NCBI GenBank assembly: GCA_034421295.1
Contig: DAOUKM010000019.1
Span: 310,001-374,000, forward strand
Source of the DNA: CAUZIR01 sp034421295
Lineage (GTDB): Bacteria; Chloroflexota; Dehalococcoidia; Lucifugimonadales; UBA2962
Direction of reading: 5' to 3'
Length of the DNA: 64,000 nucleotides
A model generated the notes under the pieces. It saw only the letters and a list, made by a program, of their open reading frames with translations, made no database searches and was not told the origin of the DNA. This document shows, in pieces, positions 1-8,462 of this stretch. Each line of letters begins with the position of its first letter. Position 1 is the stretch's first letter. Both the position numbers and the translations under genes were made by a program.

Positions 1-410
1 TAGCGTTCCGCCCGGGTGGGCTGGTGGACGTACTTGCACAGGGGCTCGAAGATTCCGACCTGGTCGACCTCTTGGAAGGCCTCGCGACCTATCTCGTGGA
101 CCGGGCCCGCGCCACCAAGAATCACCATCGGGGCGCAGTCGATCGAGGCCGTGTAGGCTCCGGTGAGCAGGTTGAGCGTTCCCGGCCCGGAAGCCGCAGT
201 GCATACCCCCGGCCTGCCGGTCACACGGGCGTAGGCATGCGCCGCAAAGGCGGCGGCCTGCTCGTGGCGAAAGTCAACGGTCTTGATGCCGAGATCCTGC
301 GCCGCCATCACGATATCGAAGTTTGGACCGCCCATCAGGTAGAAGAGGACCGATACGCCCTCTTCCTTCAGGGTCCGGGCCACCAGGTAGCTTCCGGTTA
401 CCGTGCCCAT
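1..410 (-). CDS. Thiamine-diphosphate-dependent enzyme, N-terminal part (acetolactate synthase-like)
   Basis: The first 136 codons of a gene that runs off the left edge on the minus strand. It shows the N-terminal pyrimidine-binding domain of the acetolactate synthase/benzoylformate decarboxylase superfamily: the RHEQAAAFAA motif with the catalytic Glu at about residue 50, then an ASGPGTLNLLTG stretch and a GGAGP segment. The Glu would activate the cofactor aminopyrimidine. The ATG at 408-410 follows a GGAGGA ribosome site. The C-terminal cofactor-binding half is outside the window, so the substrate (pyruvate, oxalyl-CoA, a 2-oxo acid) cannot be settled. Divergently placed from the kelch lipoprotein gene. 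Confidence 0.9.
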   Translation of the reverse strand, partial: MGTVTGSYLVARTLKEEGVSVLFYLMGGPNFDIVMAAQDLGIKTVDFRHEQAAAFAAHAYARVTGRPGVCTAASGPGTLNLLTGAYTASIDCAPMVILGGAGPVHEIGREAFQEVDQVGIFEPLCKYVHQPTRAER

Positions 411-592
411 GGACTCCTCCAAGTCGCCAAAGTGGAGGCCAGATTAACACAGAGGCCCTCAAGGGCCGTACCGTGCGGAGCGCGGGCAAAGTCCTGCTTA
501 CATGCGTTAGACTTACCGCCCCACACCCGCTACAGAACGTCAATCAGGACCGCTCGTCCGCCCACTTGGTCGGACCCTTCCGGGAGGTGTTT

Positions 593-1783
593 ATGCGCAG
601 GCTGGCTGCACTGATCTTGATTATGGCTTTCGTCCTGGCCGCCCTGGCCTGTAGCAGCAGTCCCGCGGCTCCATCTTCCCAGGAGGCCGGCGAGGTTGTC
701 ACCGACGCCGGAGGGGAGGTTGAGACGGCCGGTGTGACCACCCCGGCCGGACCGGGCAGGTTCGTCGCAACGGACAAGATGGTGGACGCGCGTGGCTACC
801 ACGCCGCCGTCAAGCTTGCGGACGGCAGGGTAATGGCCATCGCCGGCAAGAGCCGGGGCGGGGCCTCGGCCTGGAAGCCGTCGTCGATCGAGGCCACCGC
901 GATCTACGATCCCTCCACTGGGAAGTGGACGGACTCGGCGCTGCTTTCCACCGTTCGCGAGCACCCGACCGGCCACCTGCTTCAGGACGGGCGGATCATA
1001 GTCATAGGGGGCTCAGCTGTTCGCCAGGAGCCGCTCGCCTCGGTTGAGGTCTACGACGTTGCGGCCGACAGCTGGACGGAGGTGGCCCCAATGTCCGCCC
1101 AACGCTGGCGACACGCCTCGGTGGTTCTCGACGACGGCAGGGTGCTGGTGGTAGGTGGCGAAGAGCAGGATCTCGTGCTGGTGGCCGAGGCCGAGATCTG
1201 GGACCCGGTAAGCGACGCCTGGACGGAAGCCGGTTCCCTGACGGATGCGCGGGCCCTTCATACAGCCACGCTCCTGGCGGATGGAAGGGTGCTCGTAGTC
1301 GGCGGGGGCAAGCGCGAGTCTCCATACCTGAAGACCACTGAGATCTTCGACCCGCAGACGGGTGAGTGGACCCAGGCGGCGCCGACGCAGGTTGCTCATT
1401 CGGCACACACGGCAACGCTCCTGTCAGACGGCCGTGTGCTGGTGACCGGTGGCAAGGGCAAGGTGACCCTGACCGAGCTGTACGATCCCGAAGCCGATGC
1501 ATGGACCAGCGCGGGCGAGCTGTCGGAGTGGCGGGCTGAGCATGCCGCGGTGCTGCTCTCAGACGGGCGCGTGCTAGTGACCGGTGGTATCGGCAAGGTC
1601 GCGACAACGGATATCTTCGATCCGCAGACGGACGAGTGGTCCGAAGGCGCGAACATGGTCGAGACCCGCTACGCACACAGCATGACCCGGCTCGACGACG
1701 GGCGGGTCCTGGTGATCGGTGGGAATTCAACCGACGGCGACCAGAGGGGCGTAACCACGGAGGTCGAACTGTGGGAGCCGTAG
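593..1783 (+). CDS. Kelch-repeat lipoprotein
   Basis: A 396-residue exported protein. The ATG at 593 follows GGGAGG, and its product begins with a basic, hydrophobic signal ending AALAC, so Cys20 is a probable lipidated residue, although the lipobox is not canonical. After a low-complexity linker, roughly six kelch-type repeats follow, recognisable by a recurring DGRVLVVGG core and a downstream YDP/FDP..W motif about 45-50 residues apart. Such repeats form a beta-propeller used for binding; no catalytic motif is visible. The frame stays open upstream to 323, but that extension lacks a ribosome site and would bury the signal peptide. Ligand unknown. Confidence 0.82.
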   Translation: MRRLAALILIMAFVLAALACSSSPAAPSSQEAGEVVTDAGGEVETAGVTTPAGPGRFVATDKMVDARGYHAAVKLADGRVMAIAGKSRGGASAWKPSSIEATAIYDPSTGKWTDSALLSTVREHPTGHLLQDGRIIVIGGSAVRQEPLASVEVYDVAADSWTEVAPMSAQRWRHASVVLDDGRVLVVGGEEQDLVLVAEAEIWDPVSDAWTEAGSLTDARALHTATLLADGRVLVVGGGKRESPYLKTTEIFDPQTGEWTQAAPTQVAHSAHTATLLSDGRVLVTGGKGKVTLTELYDPEADAWTSAGELSEWRAEHAAVLLSDGRVLVTGGIGKVATTDIFDPQTDEWSEGANMVETRYAHSMTRLDDGRVLVIGGNSTDGDQRGVTTEVELWEP

Positions 1784-1882
1784 GATGGGCCGCAGGTCTT
1801 GGATTCGCGCACGGCTCCAGGGGTGCGTTTAGCGTAGCTTGACGTAGGCCGTCCCGCCCGAAAGACCCGCCTAAACGGTCCA

Positions 1883-1912
1883 TTGTTGCGTGTCAAAAAT
1901 GTCTGTTATACT
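1883..1912 (+). promoter_or_regulatory. Predicted promoter of the molybdenum hydroxylase operon
   Basis: TTGTTG (1883-1888) and TATACT (1907-1912) are separated by 18 nt, and TG one base ahead of the -10 gives an extended -10. It lies in an AT-richer island about 130 nt ahead of the FAD-subunit gene, in an otherwise GC-rich 257-nt gap. No operator repeat is obvious. Confidence 0.5.
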
Positions 1913-2040
1913 GGGCGCGGTTTCCGGCCCTATATGGGCCTGCAACGGCGGTAAGGGGTGTTAGCCAACTCTTCCGATGTGTTTCGGGAGGGCACCTTTG
2001 GCCGCCGAATTTGTGCGAACCACGCCAAGGAGGCGGACCA

Positions 2041-2913
2041 TTGAAGTGGATTGACTACCACAGGCCTACGTCCGTCGATGAGGCGGTCGGGTTGCTTGGC
2101 CGATACAAGGACAAGGCTCGCATCCTGGCCGGTGGCACCGACCTGCTCGTCCAGCTGAGGGGCGGCCGGTACCAGCTCGACGCGATCATCGACGGCAAGC
2201 ACATCGCAGAGCTGAACGAGCTCACCTACGACCCGGCCGGCGGATTGACGGTTGGAGCGTCGGTGCCCTGCTACAGGCTCTACCAGGATGAAGCGGTTGC
2301 GTCCGCTTACCCTGGCCTAATGGATTCGGCCACGTTGATAGGCGGAATCCAGATCCAGGGCCGGGCCACCTTCGGCGGCAACCTGATGAACGCCGCGCCG
2401 AGTGCGGACGCCATACCGGCCCTGATCGCCCACCGGGCAACCGCCAAGGTCGCCGGGTCTGGCGGGACCAGGGAAATCGCGGTTGAGGAGGTGTGCACCG
2501 GTCCTGGTACGACTCAGCTGGCAGCTGACGAGATGCTGGTGTCGTTGCATGTCCCGTCGCCTCCGAGTGGCTTTGGAGCGAGGTACATAAGGTTCATACC
2601 GCGCAATGAGATGGACATCGCCGTTGCCGGCGCCGGCGTGTCGGTCGTGCTGGCCAATGGAACGGTGGAGTCCGCCCGCGTCGCCCTCGCATCCGTGGCG
2701 CCTACGCCCCTGGTCGTCGACGGTGCGGAGTCGGCCCTGGTCGGCAAGGAGCCCAGCGACGAGAACATCCAGGCAGCCGCAGATGCCGCCAAGGCAGCCG
2801 CAAGGCCTATAACCGACATGCGCGGCACCATCGAGTACCGAAAACACCTCTGCGAGGTACTTACCCGCAGAGCACTTCACACTGCTGTTGAGCGGGCGCG
2901 GGAGGGCAAGTAG
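2041..2913 (+). CDS. Molybdenum hydroxylase, FAD-binding medium subunit
   Basis: A 290-residue member of the CoxM/XdhB family, carrying FAD that passes electrons from the iron-sulfur subunit to an acceptor. Visible features are the AGGTDLLVQLR FAD loop near residue 30 and the IGGIQIQGRATFGGNL motif near residue 100, followed by the usual C-terminal CO-dehydrogenase flavoprotein domain. The start is a TTG preceded at 7 nt by AAGGAGG (2027-2033). It is the first gene of the operon and its stop abuts the ATG of the 2Fe-2S subunit. The substrate is not predictable from this subunit. Confidence 0.9.
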   Translation: MKWIDYHRPTSVDEAVGLLGRYKDKARILAGGTDLLVQLRGGRYQLDAIIDGKHIAELNELTYDPAGGLTVGASVPCYRLYQDEAVASAYPGLMDSATLIGGIQIQGRATFGGNLMNAAPSADAIPALIAHRATAKVAGSGGTREIAVEEVCTGPGTTQLAADEMLVSLHVPSPPSGFGARYIRFIPRNEMDIAVAGAGVSVVLANGTVESARVALASVAPTPLVVDGAESALVGKEPSDENIQAAADAAKAAARPITDMRGTIEYRKHLCEVLTRRALHTAVERAREGK

Positions 2914-3402
2914 ATGTCGGGCAAGAAGGTTCACGTTACGACCACGATAAACGGCGAGACCGTAGAGTTTCTCTGCGAGCCACGCCAAAGCCTTCTGGAG
3001 GTCCTGCGGGACGTGGTCCTGCTGACCGGAGCAAAGGAAGGCTGCAACGATGGCAACTGCGGCGCCTGCACGGTCAACATGGACGGCCGGATCGTCGACA
3101 GCTGTCTGGTTCTTGGAGTAGAGGCCGAAGGCGCAGCCATAGGCACGGTTGAGGGGATAGCCTCCCCGCAGGGCCTTCACCCGATCCAGCAGGCGTTCCT
3201 TGAGCACGCCGCCCTGCAATGCGGCATATGTACGCCGGGTTTCCTGGTTGCCTCAAAGGCGCTGCTGGAAAAGGAACCGGATCCATCGGAGGAACGGATA
3301 CGCATGTGGCTGGCGGGCAATCTGTGCCGGTGCACCGGCTACGACAAGATCGTTCGTGCCGTGATGGACGCCGCTGGCCGTATGGCTGGCGCGGCAGCTT
3401 AG
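2914..3402 (+). CDS. Molybdenum hydroxylase, 2Fe-2S small subunit
   Basis: A 162-residue CoxS/XdhC-type electron-transfer subunit. The N-terminal plant-ferredoxin-like domain has the Cys set GCNDGNCGAC plus a later Cys. The C-terminal helical domain has LQCGIC and GNLCRC, which hold the second cluster next to the molybdopterin. All eight expected cysteines appear present. The gene starts immediately after the FAD-subunit stop and is followed 12 nt later by the catalytic subunit. Only one small subunit is present, although two catalytic subunits follow. Confidence 0.94.
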   Translation: MSGKKVHVTTTINGETVEFLCEPRQSLLEVLRDVVLLTGAKEGCNDGNCGACTVNMDGRIVDSCLVLGVEAEGAAIGTVEGIASPQGLHPIQQAFLEHAALQCGICTPGFLVASKALLEKEPDPSEERIRMWLAGNLCRCTGYDKIVRAVMDAAGRMAGAAA

Positions 3403-3414
3403 GAGGCTTTCGGG

Positions 3415-5718
3415 ATGACCACCACTTACGAACCCAACCAGGTTCTGGCGAACGAGACCTTCAAGGTTGTCGGCACCAGGCCGATCCGCCACGACGGTGC
3501 CGACAAGGTAACCGGCAGGGCCCAGTACGGCGCGGATTTCAATGCAGCCGGCCTGCTGCATGGAAAGACCCTGCGGAGCCCGCACGCCCACGCCCGGATC
3601 AAGTCTATCGACACCTCCAAGGCCGAGGCGCTCGCGGGCGTAAGGGCCGTAGTGACCTCAAAGGACTTTCCGCCGGCCAAGGAGACCGCCAACTACGGGC
3701 TAGGCGACCAGCCCATGGACAGGTTCCGGGGCAACATACTAGCCGGGGATAAGGTACTTTACACAGGGCATGCTATAGCCGCCGTGGCGGCCACCAGCCC
3801 GCACATCGCCGAGGAGGCGGTCGACCTCATCGAGGTCGATTACGAGGTGCTGCCCGCCGTGCTGACGGCGCCCGACGCCATGGCTGACGGCGCGCCCATC
3901 CTGATATCCGACCTGACCACGCAGGAATTCGGAAAGGATACCGGGGTCAACTCTAATGTCGCGGACCATTTCCAGCACAAGATGGGCGACATAGACAGCG
4001 GCTTTGGCAAGGCGGACGTGGTCGTGGAGCGCACGTTCGATACCAAGACCGTCCATCAGGGATACATAGAGCCCCACAACGTGACGGCGCTGTGGAATGA
4101 CGATGACCGGATCCACGTCTGGAGCAGCACTCAGGGGGCCTTCGTGGTCCGGGCGGCGGTGGCGGAGGCGTTGGCGGTCCCCGTATCCCAGGTCAAGGCA
4201 ACGCCGATGGAGATCGGCGGTGGATTCGGGGGCAAGATCAACGTCTACGGCGAGCCGGTAGCGGCCATGCTCTCCAAGAAAGCCGGCCACAAGCCGGTCA
4301 AGATCGTAATGTCCAGGGCCGAAGTGTTCGAGGGGACGGGTCCTACTTGTGGCTCCCATTTGACGATAAAGATGGGGGCGACCAAGGAGGGCAAGATCGT
4401 CGCCGCCCAGGCCGATCTGCAGTTCGAGGCCGGCGCCTATCCGGGCTCGCCTGTGGGTGCGGCGGGGATGTGCGTATTCACCGCTTACGACATCGAGAAC
4501 GTGGTGATCGACGGTTACGACGTCGTGGTCAACAAGCCCAAGACTGCCGCATATCGCGCGCCGGGCGCGCCCAACGCAGCATTCGGCGCCGAGCAGGTGC
4601 TGGATGAACTGGCGATGAAGCTGGGCATCGACCCGATGGAGCTACGGCTGATGAACGCCGCGAAGGAGGGGACCCGCCGCGCAGACGGTCCCGTTCATCC
4701 CCGCATCGGATGCGTCGAGGTGCTCGAGGCGATGCGCGACCATGACCACTATAACGCTCCCGTTGCACCGGCCGTCAGAGGGGGCAAGACGGGACGAGGT
4801 GTGGCGATCGGATTCTGGTTCAACATCGGCTTCGCCTCCTCCTGCAACATCTCGGTGAACAACGACGGTACCGTTAACCTCGTCGAAGGCTCGACCGACA
4901 TCGGCGGCAGCAGGGCGGCGATAGCCATGCAGGCCGCCGAGGTCCTCGGGATAGCCGCCGAGGACGTTAACCCACAGGTAGTGGACACCGACTCGGTCGG
5001 TTACACGGCCGTTACGGGTGGCAGTCGGACCGCCTTCGCCACCGGCTGGGCTGCCTACGAGGCGGCCAATGATGTCAAGCAGCAGATGGTTGAGAGGGCG
5101 GCGAAGTTGTGGGGGGTCGAGGCCGATTCCGTCGAGATGATGGACGGGGTTATCCGGTCCAAGACGGACACCGAACTCACCATGACATTTAAGGAGTTGG
5201 CCGGACAGATAAACGATACCGGTGGTCCGATCGTGGGCCGCGCCGCCGTGGACCCCGCGGGTGCCGGAGGCTCTTACTGCGGTCAGATCGTCGATGTCGA
5301 GGTCGATCCGGAGACCGGAAAGGTGGATATCCTCAGGTTCACCACCGTGCAGGATGCCGGTAAGGCGATCCACCCGAGCTACGTCGAGGGCCAGATGCAG
5401 GGCGGAAGCGTCCAGGGCATAGGCTGGGCGCTGAACGAAGAGTATTACTACTCCGAGGACGGCCGCATGAACAACTCGAGCTTCCTGGACTATCGGATGC
5501 CCACGAGCCTCGACCTGCCGATGATCGACACCGTGATAGTGGAGGTAGCCAACCCTGGACACCCATATGGTGCTAGGGGCGTCGGCGAGGCCAATATCGT
5601 CTCGCCCCAGGCGGCTGTTGCGAACGCGATTCACAATGCGTCCGGGCTTCGCATGACGGCGCTGCCCATCAACCCGGCCGCGGTTATGGAGGCCACCTGG
5701 TCGAGGGACGGAGAGTAG
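3415..5718 (+). CDS. Molybdenum hydroxylase catalytic subunit, copy 1
   Basis: A 767-residue xanthine dehydrogenase/CO-dehydrogenase large-subunit homologue that would bind molybdopterin-cytosine dinucleotide and hydroxylate a carbon centre. Motifs include the N-terminal PIRHDGADKVTG, GGGFGGK, AYRAPGAP, GGSRTAFATGW and the C-terminal GARGVGEAN with the conserved active-site Glu. The active-site loop AYRAPGAP is neither the form I CO-dehydrogenase loop (AYRCSFR) nor form II (AYRGAGR), so a CO dehydrogenase call is not supported. An aldehyde or N-heterocycle oxidase is more likely. The ATG follows AGGAGG. A close paralogue lies at 6084-8390. Confidence 0.9.
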   Translation: MTTTYEPNQVLANETFKVVGTRPIRHDGADKVTGRAQYGADFNAAGLLHGKTLRSPHAHARIKSIDTSKAEALAGVRAVVTSKDFPPAKETANYGLGDQPMDRFRGNILAGDKVLYTGHAIAAVAATSPHIAEEAVDLIEVDYEVLPAVLTAPDAMADGAPILISDLTTQEFGKDTGVNSNVADHFQHKMGDIDSGFGKADVVVERTFDTKTVHQGYIEPHNVTALWNDDDRIHVWSSTQGAFVVRAAVAEALAVPVSQVKATPMEIGGGFGGKINVYGEPVAAMLSKKAGHKPVKIVMSRAEVFEGTGPTCGSHLTIKMGATKEGKIVAAQADLQFEAGAYPGSPVGAAGMCVFTAYDIENVVIDGYDVVVNKPKTAAYRAPGAPNAAFGAEQVLDELAMKLGIDPMELRLMNAAKEGTRRADGPVHPRIGCVEVLEAMRDHDHYNAPVAPAVRGGKTGRGVAIGFWFNIGFASSCNISVNNDGTVNLVEGSTDIGGSRAAIAMQAAEVLGIAAEDVNPQVVDTDSVGYTAVTGGSRTAFATGWAAYEAANDVKQQMVERAAKLWGVEADSVEMMDGVIRSKTDTELTMTFKELAGQINDTGGPIVGRAAVDPAGAGGSYCGQIVDVEVDPETGKVDILRFTTVQDAGKAIHPSYVEGQMQGGSVQGIGWALNEEYYYSEDGRMNNSSFLDYRMPTSLDLPMIDTVIVEVANPGHPYGARGVGEANIVSPQAAVANAIHNASGLRMTALPINPAAVMEATWSRDGE

Positions 5719-5756
5719 CTGGCGGCCCACCTGAGGGCCGAACTGGTCGGGAATAA

Positions 5757-6056
5757 ATGGCGACCGTCTTCATACCGTCACTGATGCAGGATCTTACCGG
5801 CGGTGAGCAGACCGTCGATATGCCCGGTAAGACGGTGCGCGAGATCGTTAACGGCCTTGACGGCCGTTATCCCGGCATGAAGGATCGCCTGATGGACGGG
5901 TTTCGCCTCAAGGGGAACATCACCGTCGCAGTCGATGGAGAGGTCAGCCCCGTAGGCGTGCTGGCCGAGGTCGGCGAGAGCAGCGAGGTGCACTTCTTGC
6001 CGGCCATAGCCGGAGGCTCGGGCGCGTGTACAGGGTTACCGGCAGACAAGTTCTAA
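5757..6056 (+). CDS. MoaD/ThiS-like beta-grasp sulfur carrier with C-terminal extension
   Basis: A 99-residue protein of the MoaD/ThiS ubiquitin-like fold (IPSLMQDLTGGEQ near the N-terminus, then VHFLPAIAGG). MoaD activates its C-terminal Gly-Gly as a thiocarboxylate for molybdopterin synthesis. Here the Gly-Gly is followed by 12 more residues (SGACTGLPADKF), so it would need trimming or serve another role. The gene lies between two molybdenum hydroxylase catalytic subunits, which suggests cofactor supply or sulfuration of these enzymes. Spacing is 38 nt from the upstream gene and 27 nt to the next. Function is inferred from fold and position only. Confidence 0.78.
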   Translation: MATVFIPSLMQDLTGGEQTVDMPGKTVREIVNGLDGRYPGMKDRLMDGFRLKGNITVAVDGEVSPVGVLAEVGESSEVHFLPAIAGGSGACTGLPADKF

Positions 6057-6083
6057 GAGCCTTTAAGGAGAGTTTGGGACACG

Positions 6084-8390
6084 ATGACGACCACTTATGA
6101 GCCGAACGTCGTACTGTCAACGAGCGACTACAATGTGGTAGGCAGCAGGCCAATACGCCATGACGGTGCCGACAAGGTCACCGGTCGGGCGCAGTACGGG
6201 GCCGATTACAATGCCACCGGTCTGCTATATGGCAAGGTGCTGCGAAGCCCGCACGCCCACGCCCGGATCAAGTCCATAGACACGTCCAGGGCGGAGGCCC
6301 TTACAGGAGTCGCCGCCGTTGTGACCGGGGCCGATATGCCTTCGACCAGGGAGTCCGATCCGGCGGATTTCGGCCTCGGCCCGCAACCCATGAAGTACCT
6401 GCGCGACAACGCCATCGCGAGGGAAAAGGTTCTGTACGAGGGGCAAGCGGTCGCGGCTGTGGCGGCGGCTAATGCCCACGTTGCCGAGGAGGCGGTCGAG
6501 CTCATAGAGGTAGAGTATGAGGTCCTGCCGCCCGTGCTGACCGCTCCGGAGGCGATGGCCGAGGACGCGCCGCTCCTGCACGACGACCTGTTCACCACTG
6601 AATTCGGTAAGAATACCGGCAAGAACTCCAACGTCGCCGATCACTTCCAGCACAAGATGGGGGACACGGAGAAGGGATTCGCCGAGGCCGACCTCGTTGT
6701 TGAGCGGGAGTTCGACACCGCCACCGTACACCAGGGCTACATCGAGCCGATGAACGTGACCGCGCTGTGGAACGACGATGATCGGATCCACGTGTGGATG
6801 AGCACGCAGGGACCGTTCCAGTTCAGGGACGCCATAGCACTGGCCCTAGAGGTCCCTCAGTCCCAGGTCCGCGTTACCCCCATGGAGATTGGCGGCGGGT
6901 TCGGCGGCAAGTTTCCTCTCTACCATGAGATAGCCGCCATCCTTCTGTCCAAGAAGACCGGTCATCCCGTCAAGATCACGATGACTCGAAAAGAGGTCTT
7001 TGAGGGCACGGGTCCGACGCCGGGCTCCCGCGTATGGGTAAAGATGGGCGCTACCAAAGAGGGCAAGATCACGGCCGCCGAGTCATCCCTCAAGTTCGAG
7101 GCCGGGGCTTTCCCCGGTTCCCCTGTCGGCGCTGCGGCCATGTGCGTGTTTGCCTGCTACGACATCCCCAACGTTACGGTCGACGGTTACGACGTGGTTG
7201 TTAACAAGCCGAAGACTGCCGCGTATCGAGCTCCCGGTGCGACCCATGCGGCCATGGGCGTCGAGACTGTGGTCGACGAACTGTGTAAAGGCCTCGGACT
7301 CGACCCGCTGGAGTTTCGGTTCGCTAACTGTGCCAAGGAGGGCACTCGCAGGGCCGACGGACCGGTCAATCCCAAGATCGGCGGTATAGAGACCCTGGAG
7401 GCTGTGAAGAACCATCCGCACTGGAGCGCCCCTCTGAGCCCTGCCAAGAAGGGAGGCAAGGTGGGAAGAGGTTTTGCCTTTGGGTACTGGTTCAATGCCG
7501 GCCTTCACTCGGCCGCCACGATAAGCGTCAACGCGGACGGCACGATCAACCTGCTTGAGGGTAACCCCGATATCGGCGGCAGCCGGGCCGCCATCGCCAT
7601 GCAGGCGGCCGAGGTGCTGGGTTTGAGTGCCGAGCAGGTCCACCCGCAGGTGGTCGACACCGACACGATAGGTTTCTCCTTTGGGACGGGCGGCTCCCGT
7701 ACCACGTTCGCCACCGGATGGGCTGCTTACGAGGCCGCGAACGACGTAAAGAGGCAGATGGTCGACAGGGCGGCCACCATCTGGGGGGTGGATGCCGACT
7801 CGGTGGAGATGGAGGAAGGGATCGTACGCTCAAAGACCGATACGGAACTGAGCATGTCCTTTGGTGACCTGGCGGCCCAGTTGAACGAGACGGGCGGCCC
7901 CATCGTCGGGCGAGGCTCGGTCAATCCGCCGGGCGTAGGCGGGGCCTTCGCGGCCAACCTGGTCGATGTCGAGGTAGACCCGGAAACCGGTAAGGTGGAC
8001 GTACTCCGATTCACGATTGCACAGGATGCCGGCAAGGCCATCCACCCGAGCTACGTCGAGGGCCAGATGCAGGGCGGAAGCGTGCAGGGCATCGGCTGGG
8101 GGCTGAACGAGGAGTATCACTACTCCGAGGGAGGCCACATGAACAACTCGAGCTTTCTGGACTACCGGATGCCCACCAGCCTCGATTTGCCCATGATCGA
8201 TACGGTGATAGTTGAGGTTGCAAACCCCGGCCATCCGTACGGGGTCCGGGGCGTGGGAGAGGTCAACATCGTACCCCCGCCACCAGCGCTGGCAAACGCG
8301 ATTTACGACGCCATTGGAATCCGGATGGAAGTCCTTCCCATGAACCCGAACGCGGTCATGGAGGCGATCTGGCAGGGGAACGGCTCTTAA
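6084..8390 (+). CDS. Molybdenum hydroxylase catalytic subunit, copy 2
   Basis: A 768-residue paralogue of the copy at 3415-5718, colinear along its whole length. It keeps GGGFGGK, AYRAPGA, GGSRTTFATGW and the C-terminal GVRGVGE with the catalytic Glu. Substitutions cluster in the region lining the substrate funnel (WMSTQGPFQFRDA here, WSSTQGAFVVRAA in copy 1), consistent with different substrates sharing one FAD and one 2Fe-2S subunit. The nucleotide sequence has patches of exact identity with copy 1, including 44 nt at 8040-8083. The ATG follows AAGGAGAG. A strong GC hairpin follows the stop. Confidence 0.9.
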   Translation: MTTTYEPNVVLSTSDYNVVGSRPIRHDGADKVTGRAQYGADYNATGLLYGKVLRSPHAHARIKSIDTSRAEALTGVAAVVTGADMPSTRESDPADFGLGPQPMKYLRDNAIAREKVLYEGQAVAAVAAANAHVAEEAVELIEVEYEVLPPVLTAPEAMAEDAPLLHDDLFTTEFGKNTGKNSNVADHFQHKMGDTEKGFAEADLVVEREFDTATVHQGYIEPMNVTALWNDDDRIHVWMSTQGPFQFRDAIALALEVPQSQVRVTPMEIGGGFGGKFPLYHEIAAILLSKKTGHPVKITMTRKEVFEGTGPTPGSRVWVKMGATKEGKITAAESSLKFEAGAFPGSPVGAAAMCVFACYDIPNVTVDGYDVVVNKPKTAAYRAPGATHAAMGVETVVDELCKGLGLDPLEFRFANCAKEGTRRADGPVNPKIGGIETLEAVKNHPHWSAPLSPAKKGGKVGRGFAFGYWFNAGLHSAATISVNADGTINLLEGNPDIGGSRAAIAMQAAEVLGLSAEQVHPQVVDTDTIGFSFGTGGSRTTFATGWAAYEAANDVKRQMVDRAATIWGVDADSVEMEEGIVRSKTDTELSMSFGDLAAQLNETGGPIVGRGSVNPPGVGGAFAANLVDVEVDPETGKVDVLRFTIAQDAGKAIHPSYVEGQMQGGSVQGIGWGLNEEYHYSEGGHMNNSSFLDYRMPTSLDLPMIDTVIVEVANPGHPYGVRGVGEVNIVPPPPALANAIYDAIGIRMEVLPMNPNAVMEAIWQGNGS

Positions 8391-8416
8391 GGTCCTGCTT
8401 AAGACTGGGTCAAGCG

Positions 8417-8443
8417 GCGGGCCGGGGGCTGACCCCGGCCCGC
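8417..8443 (+). terminator. Strong hairpin between the hydroxylase operon and the DapA-family gene
   Basis: A perfect 11-bp G+C stem (8417-8427 with 8433-8443) with a 5-nt GCTGA loop. It starts 27 nt after the catalytic-subunit stop and ends 9 nt before the GGAGG site of the next gene. There is no convincing T-run, so it may be a weak terminator or an mRNA-stabilising or attenuating element. Confidence 0.45.
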
Positions 8444-8462
8444 GTACTTACTGGAGGTGAGC

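Noticed and set aside
4642..5730. A 362-codon open frame antisense to the first Mo-hydroxylase catalytic subunit.
   Set aside because: Long antisense frames are expected in GC-rich coding DNA; the product shows no family motif and the plus-strand gene is certain.
3415..8390. Annotation as aerobic CO dehydrogenase.
   Set aside because: The active-site loop is AYRAPGA in both copies, not AYRCSFR or AYRGAGR, so only the broader Mo-hydroxylase family is supported.
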